Shown here piece by piece: positions 52,484-60,709 of a stretch of 64,000 nt of DNA. The stretch is from Candidatus Peregrinibacteria bacterium (GTDB taxonomy: Bacteria; Patescibacteriota; Gracilibacteria; UBA1369; 2-02-FULL-48-14). Each line of letters begins with the position of its first letter. Within the stretch, counting starts at the first letter, position 1. The notes beneath the pieces were generated by a model. It saw only the letters and a list, made by a program, of their open reading frames with translations, ran no database searches and had not been told where the DNA came from. A program made the translations under genes and the position numbers. Location of the stretch: positions 157,676 through 221,675 of the forward strand of contig JABHVW010000001.1 in assembly GCA_018658105.1 (NCBI GenBank), given 5' to 3'.

Positions 52484-52584
52484 GTCAATGGCTGAAGGAC
52501 ATTGTGGGGATAGAAGAGGTTCACCAACTGGCTTGTCACCTTGTTGGTCCGGGTTCGACTCCCGGTATCTCAACCGCCATTGAC
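52484..52584 (+). ncRNA. tRNA-like element 2 (101 nt, plus strand)
   Basis: Outer stem GTCAATGGC (52484-52492)/GCCATTGAC (52576-52584), perfect 9 bp. Inside: acceptor-like GGGGATA (52506-52512) with TATCTCA (52566-52572; one G-U, first pair mismatched) then A-CC-G, and T-arm CCGGG-TTCGACT-CCCGG (52549-52565). A stem CCAAC/GTTGG (52524-52528, 52543-52547) closes a 14-nt loop with core CTTGTCACCTT, exactly as in element 1. The promoter-like TTTATAAAG ... TTTGCTATAA precedes it as in element 1 and ends ~7 nt before the outer stem. No terminator follows directly. Confidence 0.6.
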
Positions 52585-52592
52585 GAATTGTT

Positions 52593-52621
52593 TTGTAGTA
52601 ATTCCAAGCTAGAGCTATAAT
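52593..52621 (+). promoter_or_regulatory. Leaderless promoter of array member 3
   Basis: TTGTAG (52593-52598), 17-bp spacer, TATAAT (52616-52621), 9 nt, ATG at 52631. Confidence 0.6.
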
Positions 52622-52630
52622 CGTTCCACT

Positions 52631-54286
52631 ATGGCAACTATTGAAGCTCAATGCAGTGTGACAGGAGAAAGCTTTTTCATTCCGGATCAAGCGCAAAGAA
52701 TTTTGCGCCATTTTGGTTTGCCACTACCGAGATTGGGGCCGACAGAAAGATTGAGAAGGCGTATGGCATTTAGAAATGAGCGCGTTTTGCATCATAGGAA
52801 ATGTGATTTAACTGGTGAACCGATTGTGTCAGTTTTTGATGAGCACTCACCCTTCCCTGTCTATTCGCAAGAAGCATGGTGGAGTGATAAATGGAATCCG
52901 CCTGAAGCTGAGTTTGATTTTTCGAGACCATTTTTTGAGCAGTTAAGGGAGCTGCAACTTAAATGCCCGAGGATGGAGCTCCTGAGTAAAAATGCTGATA
53001 ATGCGCGTTATGCAAATCATTCTTCAAGCAATAGAAATGGCTATATGCTATTTTCGGCGGTAAATACAGAAGATTGTTTGTATGACCTTATGATTTTCAA
53101 TGCGAGTGATTGTGTGGACTCTGCATATGTCTACAATAAGTGTGAGCTTTGTTATGAGTGCTTTTTTGCAGATCGACTTTATAAGTGCATTTATTGTGTG
53201 CAGTGCAGTAATAGTGAGAATTTGTCTTTTTGTTTTGATTGTGTGAGCAGCAAGAATTGTTTTTTGTCGAGTAATTTGAGGCACAAAGAATATGTTTTTA
53301 TGAATCAGCAGTTAAGTAAAGAAGAATATGAAGCAAAGATGGCTCACTTCAAGCAATTAACTCATTCGAATCGGATGGAGGTCTTGAAGCACTTTGAGAA
53401 GATGCTAAAGGAGCAAGCGATCCACCAAGGAAATATTTTGAAACAATGTGAGAATTCTCAGGGGAATTTTTTGATGAGATGCAAAGATGCGTGGAATACT
53501 TACTTTCTTGAAGATGGCGAAGATGTATGTGATATGTTCCAGGGTCAGGGAGTTAAGAGTATGTATAGTGTGAATAATAATGCGCATTGTGAGCTGGTGT
53601 GTCATTCGATGGGGGCGGTTGGAACAAGTCATAGCGCGTGTGTGAACTTGAGTTATGAGGATTCGAATTGTATGTATGTTGATCATGTTTTTAATTCTGA
53701 AGATTGTTTTGGCTGTGTTGGAATTAAGCGCGGGCGCTACAGAATTTTGAATAAGCAGTATTCTTTTGAAGAGTATGAGAGCTTGAAAGCGCGGATTATT
53801 GAGCACATGAAATCGACTGGTGAGTGGGGACAGTTTTTTCCGCCGCAAATGGCTCCGACTCCGTACAATCATACTATTGCTCATCAGATGTTTCCGTTGA
53901 CTGAGGAGGAGGCGCGGAGGCAAGGTTATGATTGGGCTGTTGAAGAAGCACTTCATGTACCGGAGGGTGCTTTGACAGCTGCAGACTTGCCGGAGCGCAT
54001 CATAGATGTTGATGATTCGATTTTACAGAAGGTAATTGTGTGCGAAATTTCTGGCAAGCCATTTAGGATTGTTCCTGCTGAGTTGAAATTTTATAGAAAA
54101 ATGGGCTTGCCGCTGCCACGGCGTCATCCGGAAGTTAGGCATTCAGAAATTCTAAGGTTTAGGCCGGCGCCGGATCAACATCAGCGAACTTGCTCAAAGT
54201 GTGAGGTGGCTATGTATTCGTCGATTTCGGCAGATCGCCCAGATATAGTGTACTGTGAAAAATGTTATTTAGCCGAGGTATATTAA
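52631..54286 (+). CDS. Cysteine-rich family, array member 3
   Basis: A 551-residue paralogue. N-terminal ribbon degenerate (CSVTGESFFIPDQ, no second CxxC). Conserved body: WWSDKWNPPEAEFDFSRPFFEQL, first ladder (CLYDLMIF through CELCYECFFADRLYKCIYC and NCFLSSNLRHKEYVFMNQQL), NSQGNFLMRCKDAW, second ladder (CMYVDHVFNSEDCFGC then RYRILNKQYSFEEYE), IIEHMKSTGEWGQFF. The C-terminal inner ribbon is also degenerate (CEISGKPFRIV), but the last one is intact (CSKC/YCEKCYLAEVY). The next gene begins at the base after its stop. Confidence 0.8.
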   Translation: MATIEAQCSVTGESFFIPDQAQRILRHFGLPLPRLGPTERLRRRMAFRNERVLHHRKCDLTGEPIVSVFDEHSPFPVYSQEAWWSDKWNPPEAEFDFSRPFFEQLRELQLKCPRMELLSKNADNARYANHSSSNRNGYMLFSAVNTEDCLYDLMIFNASDCVDSAYVYNKCELCYECFFADRLYKCIYCVQCSNSENLSFCFDCVSSKNCFLSSNLRHKEYVFMNQQLSKEEYEAKMAHFKQLTHSNRMEVLKHFEKMLKEQAIHQGNILKQCENSQGNFLMRCKDAWNTYFLEDGEDVCDMFQGQGVKSMYSVNNNAHCELVCHSMGAVGTSHSACVNLSYEDSNCMYVDHVFNSEDCFGCVGIKRGRYRILNKQYSFEEYESLKARIIEHMKSTGEWGQFFPPQMAPTPYNHTIAHQMFPLTEEEARRQGYDWAVEEALHVPEGALTAADLPERIIDVDDSILQKVIVCEISGKPFRIVPAELKFYRKMGLPLPRRHPEVRHSEILRFRPAPDQHQRTCSKCEVAMYSSISADRPDIVYCEKCYLAEVY

Positions 54287-55963
54287 ATGTCTGATATTAC
54301 ACAAATTTGTAGGATTAGTGGGAAGAGTTTTGTTATTGATGAAGGGGATTTGGCGCTAATGAAAAAATTGACTCCTGTTGTTGGCGGGCAAAGTTTTGAC
54401 TTGCCAATACCTTTGATTTCACATGAGGAGCTATTAAGGCGTCAGCTGATTTGGCGTGCTGAGCTTCATCTTTTCAATAGGAAGAGTGATTTTTCGGGTA
54501 AGGCGATATTGTCTTTTTATCCTGCAGATGCAGATTGTACCGTTTATACACCTGAAGAATGGTATAGTGATGCTTGGGATGCTAAAGATTATGGTCGTGA
54601 CTTTGATTTTAGCCGGCCATTTTTTGATCAGTTTGCTGAGCTGGTAAAAATTGTTCCGCTTTTGAGCATGGCCGTTCTTTCAAATGAAAATAGTGATTAT
54701 ATAAATAATGCAGGTTGGAATAAAAATTGTTATTTGATAACTGCAGCAAGTAGAAATGAGGACTGTTATTATTCTAATTACATAAATGATTCATCTGACT
54801 GCATGGATTGTAGTTTTGTTTTGGATAGCGAACTCTGTTACCAATGCATTGATAGCGTGAACTGTTATAGCCTGAAATATTCGGCTAATTGTAGAGGCTG
54901 TAGCGATAGTGCATTCTTGGAGAATTGCAGAAATTGCCAAGAGTGTTTTGGAAGTGTGAATTTGCTTAATAAACGTTTTGTATTTTTTAATGAGCAACTT
55001 TCTGAGGAAGATTACAATGCTCGAGTGGCAGAATTTTCTTTGCATTTACGAGAAAATGTGGAACGAGCGCGTGCCTTGTTCGAAGTTCATCGGCTTAAAT
55101 TCCCATATAAATATATGCATGGTGAAATGAATGAAAATGCGGATGGAAGTGAGATTTTTAATTCGAGGAATATTTATTCGAGTTTTAATGTGTCTAATTG
55201 TGAAGATTGCCGCCGCGTTGTTTGGTTTCAAACGGCTAAAGATTGTATGAGTAGCTATGCCTTTGGTATGAAGTCTGAGCAGATATATTCCTGTCTGGAA
55301 GCGGGTGCTACTAGTCAGCGTATATATTTTTCTGCAAGTGTATTTGATTCATGTCTGGATATTTTTTATTCGTATTGCACTGTGCAAAGTCAAAATTGTT
55401 TTGGCTGTGTTGGAATGCAGCGTGGGCAATATTGTATTTTGAATAAGCAGTATTCAAAGGAGGAATATGAAGAATTGGTGCCGAAGATTATTGAACATAT
55501 GAAAACGACTGGTGAATGGGGTGAGTTTTTTCCGATGAAGCTTTCGCCTTTGGCTTATAATCAGACGATTGCTCAGGATTATTTGCCGCTTGATGCGGGT
55601 CGGGCGCGGGAATTGGGTGCGAAGTGGGCGAATGAAACTGAATATGAGCGGCGTGTGAGCGAGCTGCCTGAAAATATTGATACAATTCCGGAGTCTTTTT
55701 GTGAGCAGATTTTGTACTGTAATGAAACTGGTCAGCCGTATCGAGTTATCAAACAGGAGTTGGCTTTTTATAAAAAAATGCGAATCCCTATTCCTAATAA
55801 ATGTTTTTGGACTCGTCATATGGCTCGTTTAAAAAAGCGTTTACCTTGGAAACTTTGGGATCGGCCTTGTGATAAATGTAGTGTTTCATTGCGAAGTGCG
55901 TATGAGCCGGGTCGGCCGGAAACTGTTTACTGTGAGGCTTGTTATTTGGCTGAAGTGTATTAA
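54287..55963 (+). CDS. Cysteine-rich family, array member 4
   Basis: A 558-residue paralogue with degenerate N-terminal (CRISGKSFVIDEGD) and inner C-terminal (CNETGQPYRVI) ribbons, both with the C-x2-T/S-G form, and an intact last ribbon (CDKC/YCEACYLAEVY). Shared parts: WYSDAWDAKDYGRDFDFSRPFFDQF, first ladder (NCYLITAASRNEDCYYSN to NCQECFGSVNLLNKRFVFF), ENADGSEIFNSRNIY, second ladder ending NCFGCVGMQRGQYCILNKQY, IIEHMKTTGEWGEFF. The ATG directly follows the stop of member 3, so they are co-transcribed. Confidence 0.8.
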   Translation: MSDITQICRISGKSFVIDEGDLALMKKLTPVVGGQSFDLPIPLISHEELLRRQLIWRAELHLFNRKSDFSGKAILSFYPADADCTVYTPEEWYSDAWDAKDYGRDFDFSRPFFDQFAELVKIVPLLSMAVLSNENSDYINNAGWNKNCYLITAASRNEDCYYSNYINDSSDCMDCSFVLDSELCYQCIDSVNCYSLKYSANCRGCSDSAFLENCRNCQECFGSVNLLNKRFVFFNEQLSEEDYNARVAEFSLHLRENVERARALFEVHRLKFPYKYMHGEMNENADGSEIFNSRNIYSSFNVSNCEDCRRVVWFQTAKDCMSSYAFGMKSEQIYSCLEAGATSQRIYFSASVFDSCLDIFYSYCTVQSQNCFGCVGMQRGQYCILNKQYSKEEYEELVPKIIEHMKTTGEWGEFFPMKLSPLAYNQTIAQDYLPLDAGRARELGAKWANETEYERRVSELPENIDTIPESFCEQILYCNETGQPYRVIKQELAFYKKMRIPIPNKCFWTRHMARLKKRLPWKLWDRPCDKCSVSLRSAYEPGRPETVYCEACYLAEVY

Positions 55964-55972
55964 AATTGGATT

Positions 55973-57391
55973 ATGGATAAAAAAGAAATACTTCAACACT
56001 TGGCTGCATTTTGGCCTCAATTTGGCCTGCATAAAATCAAATGCATGAAGACTGGGAAAGATATTATTTCTGTTTTTGGAGAAGATTGTTCCTATCCTGT
56101 ATGGCATCGAGAAGAATGGCTTAAACATGCTGACCCACCTTTTACTGAGTTTGATTCTGGGCGGCCTTTTTTTGATCAACTTTGGGAGCTTTTTCAAAAA
56201 TGCCCTATCCCTCATAATGTTGGCGTTGGAAATGAAAATTGTGAATATACTGATGATTGGTGGTATAGCAAAAATTGTTTCTTGTCTCATTCAGGCATGA
56301 ATTGTGAAGACGTATCTTATGTATATAGATCGCTCGGTATGAAGGATTGTCAATTTTGTGTATTTTGTTTTGATTCAGAGCTTTGTACTGATTTAATTAA
56401 TTGTAGAAATTGTTATTCAACGGTTTATGCTCTGAATAGTCGACAGTGCCGCGATAGTGCATTTATTTTTGATTGTAGGAATTGTAGCGACTGTCTTTTT
56501 TCTTGGAATTTACGCAATAAACAGTACTGTATTTTCAATCAACAATATTCAAAAGAAGAGTATGAGCGTGAACGTGCTAAATATGATTTTTATTTGCGTG
56601 AGCATTATGAGAAAGGAAAGGAAATTTTTGCTGATATTTTACGTAGCAAAGCTTGGTGGCCATGTTTACAACAGGTGCAGTGTGAAAATGTTGATGGGGA
56701 TTTTTTAGATAAATGTAAAAATTGTTCTAATACCTTTTTTGTACAAGAAAGTGAAGATTGCAAAAATGTACTAAGAGCATTCAAAGCGAAAAACTGTGTG
56801 AATTCAGTTAGTACAATGGATAGTGAGCTTGTTGAGATGTCTTGTATGGCTCAAGACAAAAGTTATGATATTAAATATTCAAATAATGTGGTTCAGTCTA
56901 GCTTCTTAGAGTATTGCAATCATTGTTATGACTGTGAACATTGCTTTGGGTGCTGCGGGCTTGTTGGAAAGAAATATCATATTTTTAATCAGGAATACAC
57001 ACCTGAGGAATATGAAATAAAAGTGTTAGAAATTAAAACTAAGCTGCGTGAAGAAAAAGTTTATGGTCAGTTTTATCCTTTATATTTTGCAGCCAATTTA
57101 TATGAAGAAAGTTTGGCTGGTGTGCATTGGCCACAAGGTGAAAATAGCTTTAAGGATAAACCTTTCCATATTACTGAAAGAGATAAGCAATTTTGTGAAA
57201 AGAATCGTGTACCACTTCCGAATACATTTTATGTTAATCGTCTCATGGATAATTTACGATGGATGTTTTTTACTGGCGAACTACGTGAAACGACTTGTGC
57301 TGAAACTGGTGATCGAATTCTCACTGGAATTCCAAAAGAATTTGATGGCAGAATTTTATCGGAGCAAGCTTATTTAGATAAGATAGCTTGA
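55973..57391 (+). CDS. Cysteine-rich family, array member 5, ribbons lost
   Basis: A 472-residue shortened paralogue. There is no N-terminal ribbon (starts MDKKEILQHLAAFWPQFGLH) and the C-terminal ribbons are gone: the end has ITERDKQFCEKNRVPLPN and CAETGDRILTG with no CxxC pair. The two cysteine-ladders are kept and dense (NCEDVSYVYRSLGMKDCQFC, NCRNCYSTVYALNSRQCRD, then NCSNTFFVQESEDCKN and NHCYDCEHCFGCCGLVGKKYHIF). FDSGRPFFDQLWELF and the EEYE motifs remain. This shows the ladder core can exist without terminal zinc ribbons. Stop is TGA. It starts 9 nt after member 4. Confidence 0.78.
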   Translation: MDKKEILQHLAAFWPQFGLHKIKCMKTGKDIISVFGEDCSYPVWHREEWLKHADPPFTEFDSGRPFFDQLWELFQKCPIPHNVGVGNENCEYTDDWWYSKNCFLSHSGMNCEDVSYVYRSLGMKDCQFCVFCFDSELCTDLINCRNCYSTVYALNSRQCRDSAFIFDCRNCSDCLFSWNLRNKQYCIFNQQYSKEEYERERAKYDFYLREHYEKGKEIFADILRSKAWWPCLQQVQCENVDGDFLDKCKNCSNTFFVQESEDCKNVLRAFKAKNCVNSVSTMDSELVEMSCMAQDKSYDIKYSNNVVQSSFLEYCNHCYDCEHCFGCCGLVGKKYHIFNQEYTPEEYEIKVLEIKTKLREEKVYGQFYPLYFAANLYEESLAGVHWPQGENSFKDKPFHITERDKQFCEKNRVPLPNTFYVNRLMDNLRWMFFTGELRETTCAETGDRILTGIPKEFDGRILSEQAYLDKIA

Positions 57392-57396
57392 TTTTG

Positions 57397-57405
57397 TGCT
57401 AGAAT
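57397..57405 (+). promoter_or_regulatory. Extended -10 of array member 6
   Basis: TGCTAGAAT (TG-n-TAGAAT), 6 nt, ATG at 57412: leaderless, with its own promoter within a 20-nt gap. Confidence 0.55.
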
Positions 57406-57411
57406 AAGCGC

Positions 57412-59028
57412 ATGAAAAATTGTAGACAATGTAATGTGCAGTTTGAGCTCAGTGAGCTTGAAAAGCAATTTTTGGAGAAGGTAAGCCCTGTGATTGCTGG
57501 GCAAAAGTATTTAATTCCTGAGCCGACATTATGTAGTGTTTGCAGGCGTCAGCGGCGATATAGTTTTAGAAATGATTGGAATTTGTATAAACGGAACTGC
57601 AGTAAAACTGGAAAAGGAATTTTGTCAGTTTTTCCTGCGGACGTGAAGTTCCCTGTCTATTCACAGGAGTCTTGGTGGAGTGATGAGTTTGATGCTCGTG
57701 ATTATGGGCGTGACTTTGATTTTAGCAGGCCATTTTTTGAGCAATTTGCTGAACTTCAAGATGTGTTACCGAGAGTCGCTTCTATGGTTGTAAATTCTGA
57801 AAACTGTGACTATACCGCGTTTACATTTAAATCTAGAAATTGCTATCTTGCATCTCGTTTGGCTGAAAATGAAGATATTTATTATAGCTATTTGGTGTTG
57901 AAGTGTAATACATGTTTTGATTCATATAATTTAGATACATGTGAACTTTGTTATGAATGTATTGATTGTAAGGGTTGTTATAATTGTTTTTATGCTGAGC
58001 GATGTAAAAATTCAAATGATTTGATGTTTTGCAAAGATATGATTGGCTGTAAAGATTGCTTTGGATGTATTGGTTTAGTGCAAAAACAATACTATTTTTT
58101 CAATGAGAAACTAAATCGTGAGGAATATGAAAAACGCGTATCAGATTGGATGGATGGCAGCCTTCCAGCGATTGATCGCGCACGTGCAAAGCTGGATGAA
58201 ATGTCTGATTCTAAGCCTATTCGTGCAGTGCATGTTTACAATAGTGAAAGTGCAACTGGCACATATATTTTTGACAGTAAAAATGCTTATGCATCCTTTG
58301 ACTTGGTTGGCTGTGAAGATGTGATTCACTGTACTCAACTTGAATATGCAAAAGATGTAATGGATGGTGATTTTGCACTGAAACCTGAGCTCTCATATGA
58401 AATGCTTTCTGGTGGAATGGTGCAGCGTATGTTATTTAGCTTTGTTGGAATCAATAATTGTAGTGAAATTACTTATTGTATGGAGAGCTATAATGGTACT
58501 CAGAACTGTTTTGGATGTATTGGAATGAAAAAAGGTCAATATTGTATTTTGAATAAACAATATACTAAAGAGGAGTATGAGGCCTTGGTGCCGCGAATTA
58601 TTGAACATATGCGTTCAAGCGGTGAATGGGGTGAATATTTTCCGTCCACCATATCACCCTTTCCTTACAATCGAACTGTTGCGATGGATTATATTCCACT
58701 TAGGGCTGAGGAAGTGCGGGCGCGTGGTTTGATCTGGGAGGAAAAACGAGATGAGCTAGCAAGTGCGAGTGGTGAAGGTGTGCTGACTTGTGCTGAAAGT
58801 GGGCGGCCTTTTCGTTTGGTCCCACAGGAAATTGAGTTTTATAAGAAAATGAAGTTACCGATGCCTACTTTGCACCCAGATGTAAGACATAAAAATAGAC
58901 TGGCCAGGCGGAACCCTTATAGGCTGAAAAATGCGAATTGTGACAAGTGTCAAAAGTCGATTATGACTGATGAGCAAAGGGATCGCATGATATACTGCGA
59001 GAGTTGCTATTTAAGTGAAATTTATTAA
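57412..59028 (+). CDS. Cysteine-rich family, array member 6
   Basis: A 538-residue paralogue with an intact N-terminal ribbon (CRQC...CSVCRRQRRYSFRND), WWSDEFDARDYGRDFDFSRPFFEQF, first ladder (NCYLASRLAENEDIYYSY to CKDCFGCIGLVQKQYYFFNEKL), NSESATGTYIFDSKN, second ladder (NCSEITYCMESYNGTQNCFGC, then KKGQYCILNKQY), IIEHMRSSGEWGEYF, degenerate inner ribbon (CAESGRPFRLV) and an intact last ribbon (CDKC/YCESCYLSEIY). It ends the array; the VirD4-like gene follows 50 nt later with its own promoter. Confidence 0.8.
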   Translation: MKNCRQCNVQFELSELEKQFLEKVSPVIAGQKYLIPEPTLCSVCRRQRRYSFRNDWNLYKRNCSKTGKGILSVFPADVKFPVYSQESWWSDEFDARDYGRDFDFSRPFFEQFAELQDVLPRVASMVVNSENCDYTAFTFKSRNCYLASRLAENEDIYYSYLVLKCNTCFDSYNLDTCELCYECIDCKGCYNCFYAERCKNSNDLMFCKDMIGCKDCFGCIGLVQKQYYFFNEKLNREEYEKRVSDWMDGSLPAIDRARAKLDEMSDSKPIRAVHVYNSESATGTYIFDSKNAYASFDLVGCEDVIHCTQLEYAKDVMDGDFALKPELSYEMLSGGMVQRMLFSFVGINNCSEITYCMESYNGTQNCFGCIGMKKGQYCILNKQYTKEEYEALVPRIIEHMRSSGEWGEYFPSTISPFPYNRTVAMDYIPLRAEEVRARGLIWEEKRDELASASGEGVLTCAESGRPFRLVPQEIEFYKKMKLPMPTLHPDVRHKNRLARRNPYRLKNANCDKCQKSIMTDEQRDRMIYCESCYLSEIY

Positions 59029-59037
59029 CCTGCCGGG

Positions 59038-59066
59038 TTGACAAATTGCCATAATTCTGGTAAATT
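59038..59066 (+). promoter_or_regulatory. Promoter of virD4-like gene
   Basis: TTGACA (59038-59043), 17-bp spacer, TAAATT (59061-59066), 12 nt before the ATG at 59079. Confidence 0.65.
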
Positions 59067-59078
59067 AAGCGCTCATTT

Positions 59079-60692
59079 ATGCCTATGGAATTTCTACAAG
59101 TTACAGTTGAACAGGGCACTCCTGACAACCCAAAAAAAGAGAGTCGATTTCTGCAGTTTTTAGATAATCTGCATAATACTGCGAAGGGCAAGCAACTTTC
59201 TTTTGAAATGTTTGGCTACAATCAATATACATACCTGTTTATTGGCTGTGATGCAGATATTACTAAACTTGTGGAGGGTCTTATTTATGCGGCCTTTCCT
59301 GACTGTGAAATTAAACCAATCAAAGACTACACTCGATTTTTCAAATCGGACAAACAAGTGATTATGGGGACTGGTGCTGAGCTGACTCGAAGTGATATTT
59401 ATCCATTAAAAACTTATGAAGAGTTTGAAGTGGATTCACTTTCAGGTGTATTTTCGGTTATTTCAAAAATGGAGCGTGAAGAACAAGCTTGGGTGCAAAT
59501 TTTAATAAGCCCTAAAGACGACAACTGGTCATACCATTTTGGCAGACAACTAAAAATGCGTTTTAATAGTTTCTTTAGAAGGCTAAGACTGAAAAATTTC
59601 GTTAGGATGAAAAACAAAAAACAATTTTTCGCAGAAGAAGATGCGCAATTTATTGACAAGGCTGATCAAAATCCATTTAGAATTCAGCTTAGATTTGCTG
59701 CGATTTCTGATAACCCTGCTAAGGCGAAAAAGAATTTGCTGGCACTTGCAAAAGCCTTTTATCAGTTCAATAAAACTGACAACAATGAATTTAAGATGCA
59801 GAAGATAAAAAATGGCGCATCGTTTGTTCGAGAATATCGTGCGAGAAAAATGAATAAGCCTGTAACGATTGGTGCAAATGAACTCGCGACGATTTACCAT
59901 TTTCCGAATTGTGATCATGTTCCACATGTAGTGCATGTTTTGGCTAAAAAGCATGAACCCCCGAAAGATTTGCCTACTCAAAAAGATGATTCCAACTCAT
60001 TGTTTGGGCGGACAAATTACCACAATAACTTCCAAGATTTTGGGATAAACCGTGGTGATAGACGTCGACATATGTATGTGGTTGGAAAGAGTGGTACTGG
60101 TAAATCTAAAATGCTGGAACTGCTAATTAAGAATGATATTCTTGCCGGGAAGGGTGTTGGTATATTGGATCCTCATGGGGATTTGGTAGATAACATCATG
60201 CGGATTATTCCTGAACATCGGAAGAAAGACGTGGTTTATTTTGATCCGGGTGATACTGAATTTCCGATCGCTTTTAACCCGTTGGAAGCTGTCGATGAGA
60301 AATTTAAAATGCAGGTAACAATTGGATTTATTGATATTTTCAAGAAGCTGTTTGGCGATAACTGGTCTGATCGTTTAGAGCATGTGCTTCGTTATACGAC
60401 CTTGGCTCTTTTGGATTCACCAAATACAACGGTGATGTCTATTTTGAAAATGCTGTCTGATAAAAATTATCGGCAGACAATTATTGCGAGAATTGAAGAT
60501 AGCGTGGTGAAAAACTTTTGGGTGAATGAGTTTGCTGGATGGAGTGAGAAATTTGATGCAGAGGCGATTACTCCTCTTTTGAATAAAGTGGGGCAGCTTG
60601 TGTCTACAAATATGATTCGAAATATTGTTGGACAACCTGATAACACCTTCGACATTCGAGATATTATGGATGGGAAAAAATTCTGCTTCTGA
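59079..60692 (+). CDS. VirD4/TraG-type coupling ATPase, N-terminal part (frameshifted)
   Basis: A 537-residue open frame holding the first three-quarters of a type IV secretion coupling-type or helicase HerA-like ATPase. N-terminal alpha/beta domain, then DRRRHMYVVGKSGTGKSKMLELL (Walker A GKSGTGKS, ~residues 333-340), GVGILDPHGDLVDNIM (Walker B-like/D-P-H-G-D motif), VVYFDPGDTEFPIAFNPLE, and a domain ending RNIVGQPDNTFDIRDIMDGK. The frame then meets a stop, while the expected continuation (ILLLKVSKGLLGEENAQ) is present one frame over from ~60680. The break is at a run of six A (60675-60680): one more A would restore the frame. Unlike most VirD4 proteins there is no clear N-terminal membrane helix. 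Confidence 0.85.
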   Translation: MPMEFLQVTVEQGTPDNPKKESRFLQFLDNLHNTAKGKQLSFEMFGYNQYTYLFIGCDADITKLVEGLIYAAFPDCEIKPIKDYTRFFKSDKQVIMGTGAELTRSDIYPLKTYEEFEVDSLSGVFSVISKMEREEQAWVQILISPKDDNWSYHFGRQLKMRFNSFFRRLRLKNFVRMKNKKQFFAEEDAQFIDKADQNPFRIQLRFAAISDNPAKAKKNLLALAKAFYQFNKTDNNEFKMQKIKNGASFVREYRARKMNKPVTIGANELATIYHFPNCDHVPHVVHVLAKKHEPPKDLPTQKDDSNSLFGRTNYHNNFQDFGINRGDRRRHMYVVGKSGTGKSKMLELLIKNDILAGKGVGILDPHGDLVDNIMRIIPEHRKKDVVYFDPGDTEFPIAFNPLEAVDEKFKMQVTIGFIDIFKKLFGDNWSDRLEHVLRYTTLALLDSPNTTVMSILKMLSDKNYRQTIIARIEDSVVKNFWVNEFAGWSEKFDAEAITPLLNKVGQLVSTNMIRNIVGQPDNTFDIRDIMDGKKFCF

Positions 60693-60709
60693 AAGTTTCG
60701 AAGGGACTT

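Noticed and set aside
52484..52584. A tmRNA fragment, because of GGGG near the 5' side and the GGTTCGACTCCC T-arm
   Set aside because: The element is only ~100 nt, has no tag reading frame or pseudoknot ladder, and occurs twice.
53405..53956. 183-codon minus-strand ORF
   Set aside because: It is antisense to conserved cysteine-rich family coding sequence. Similar antisense frames occur under the other paralogues because of shared codon use.
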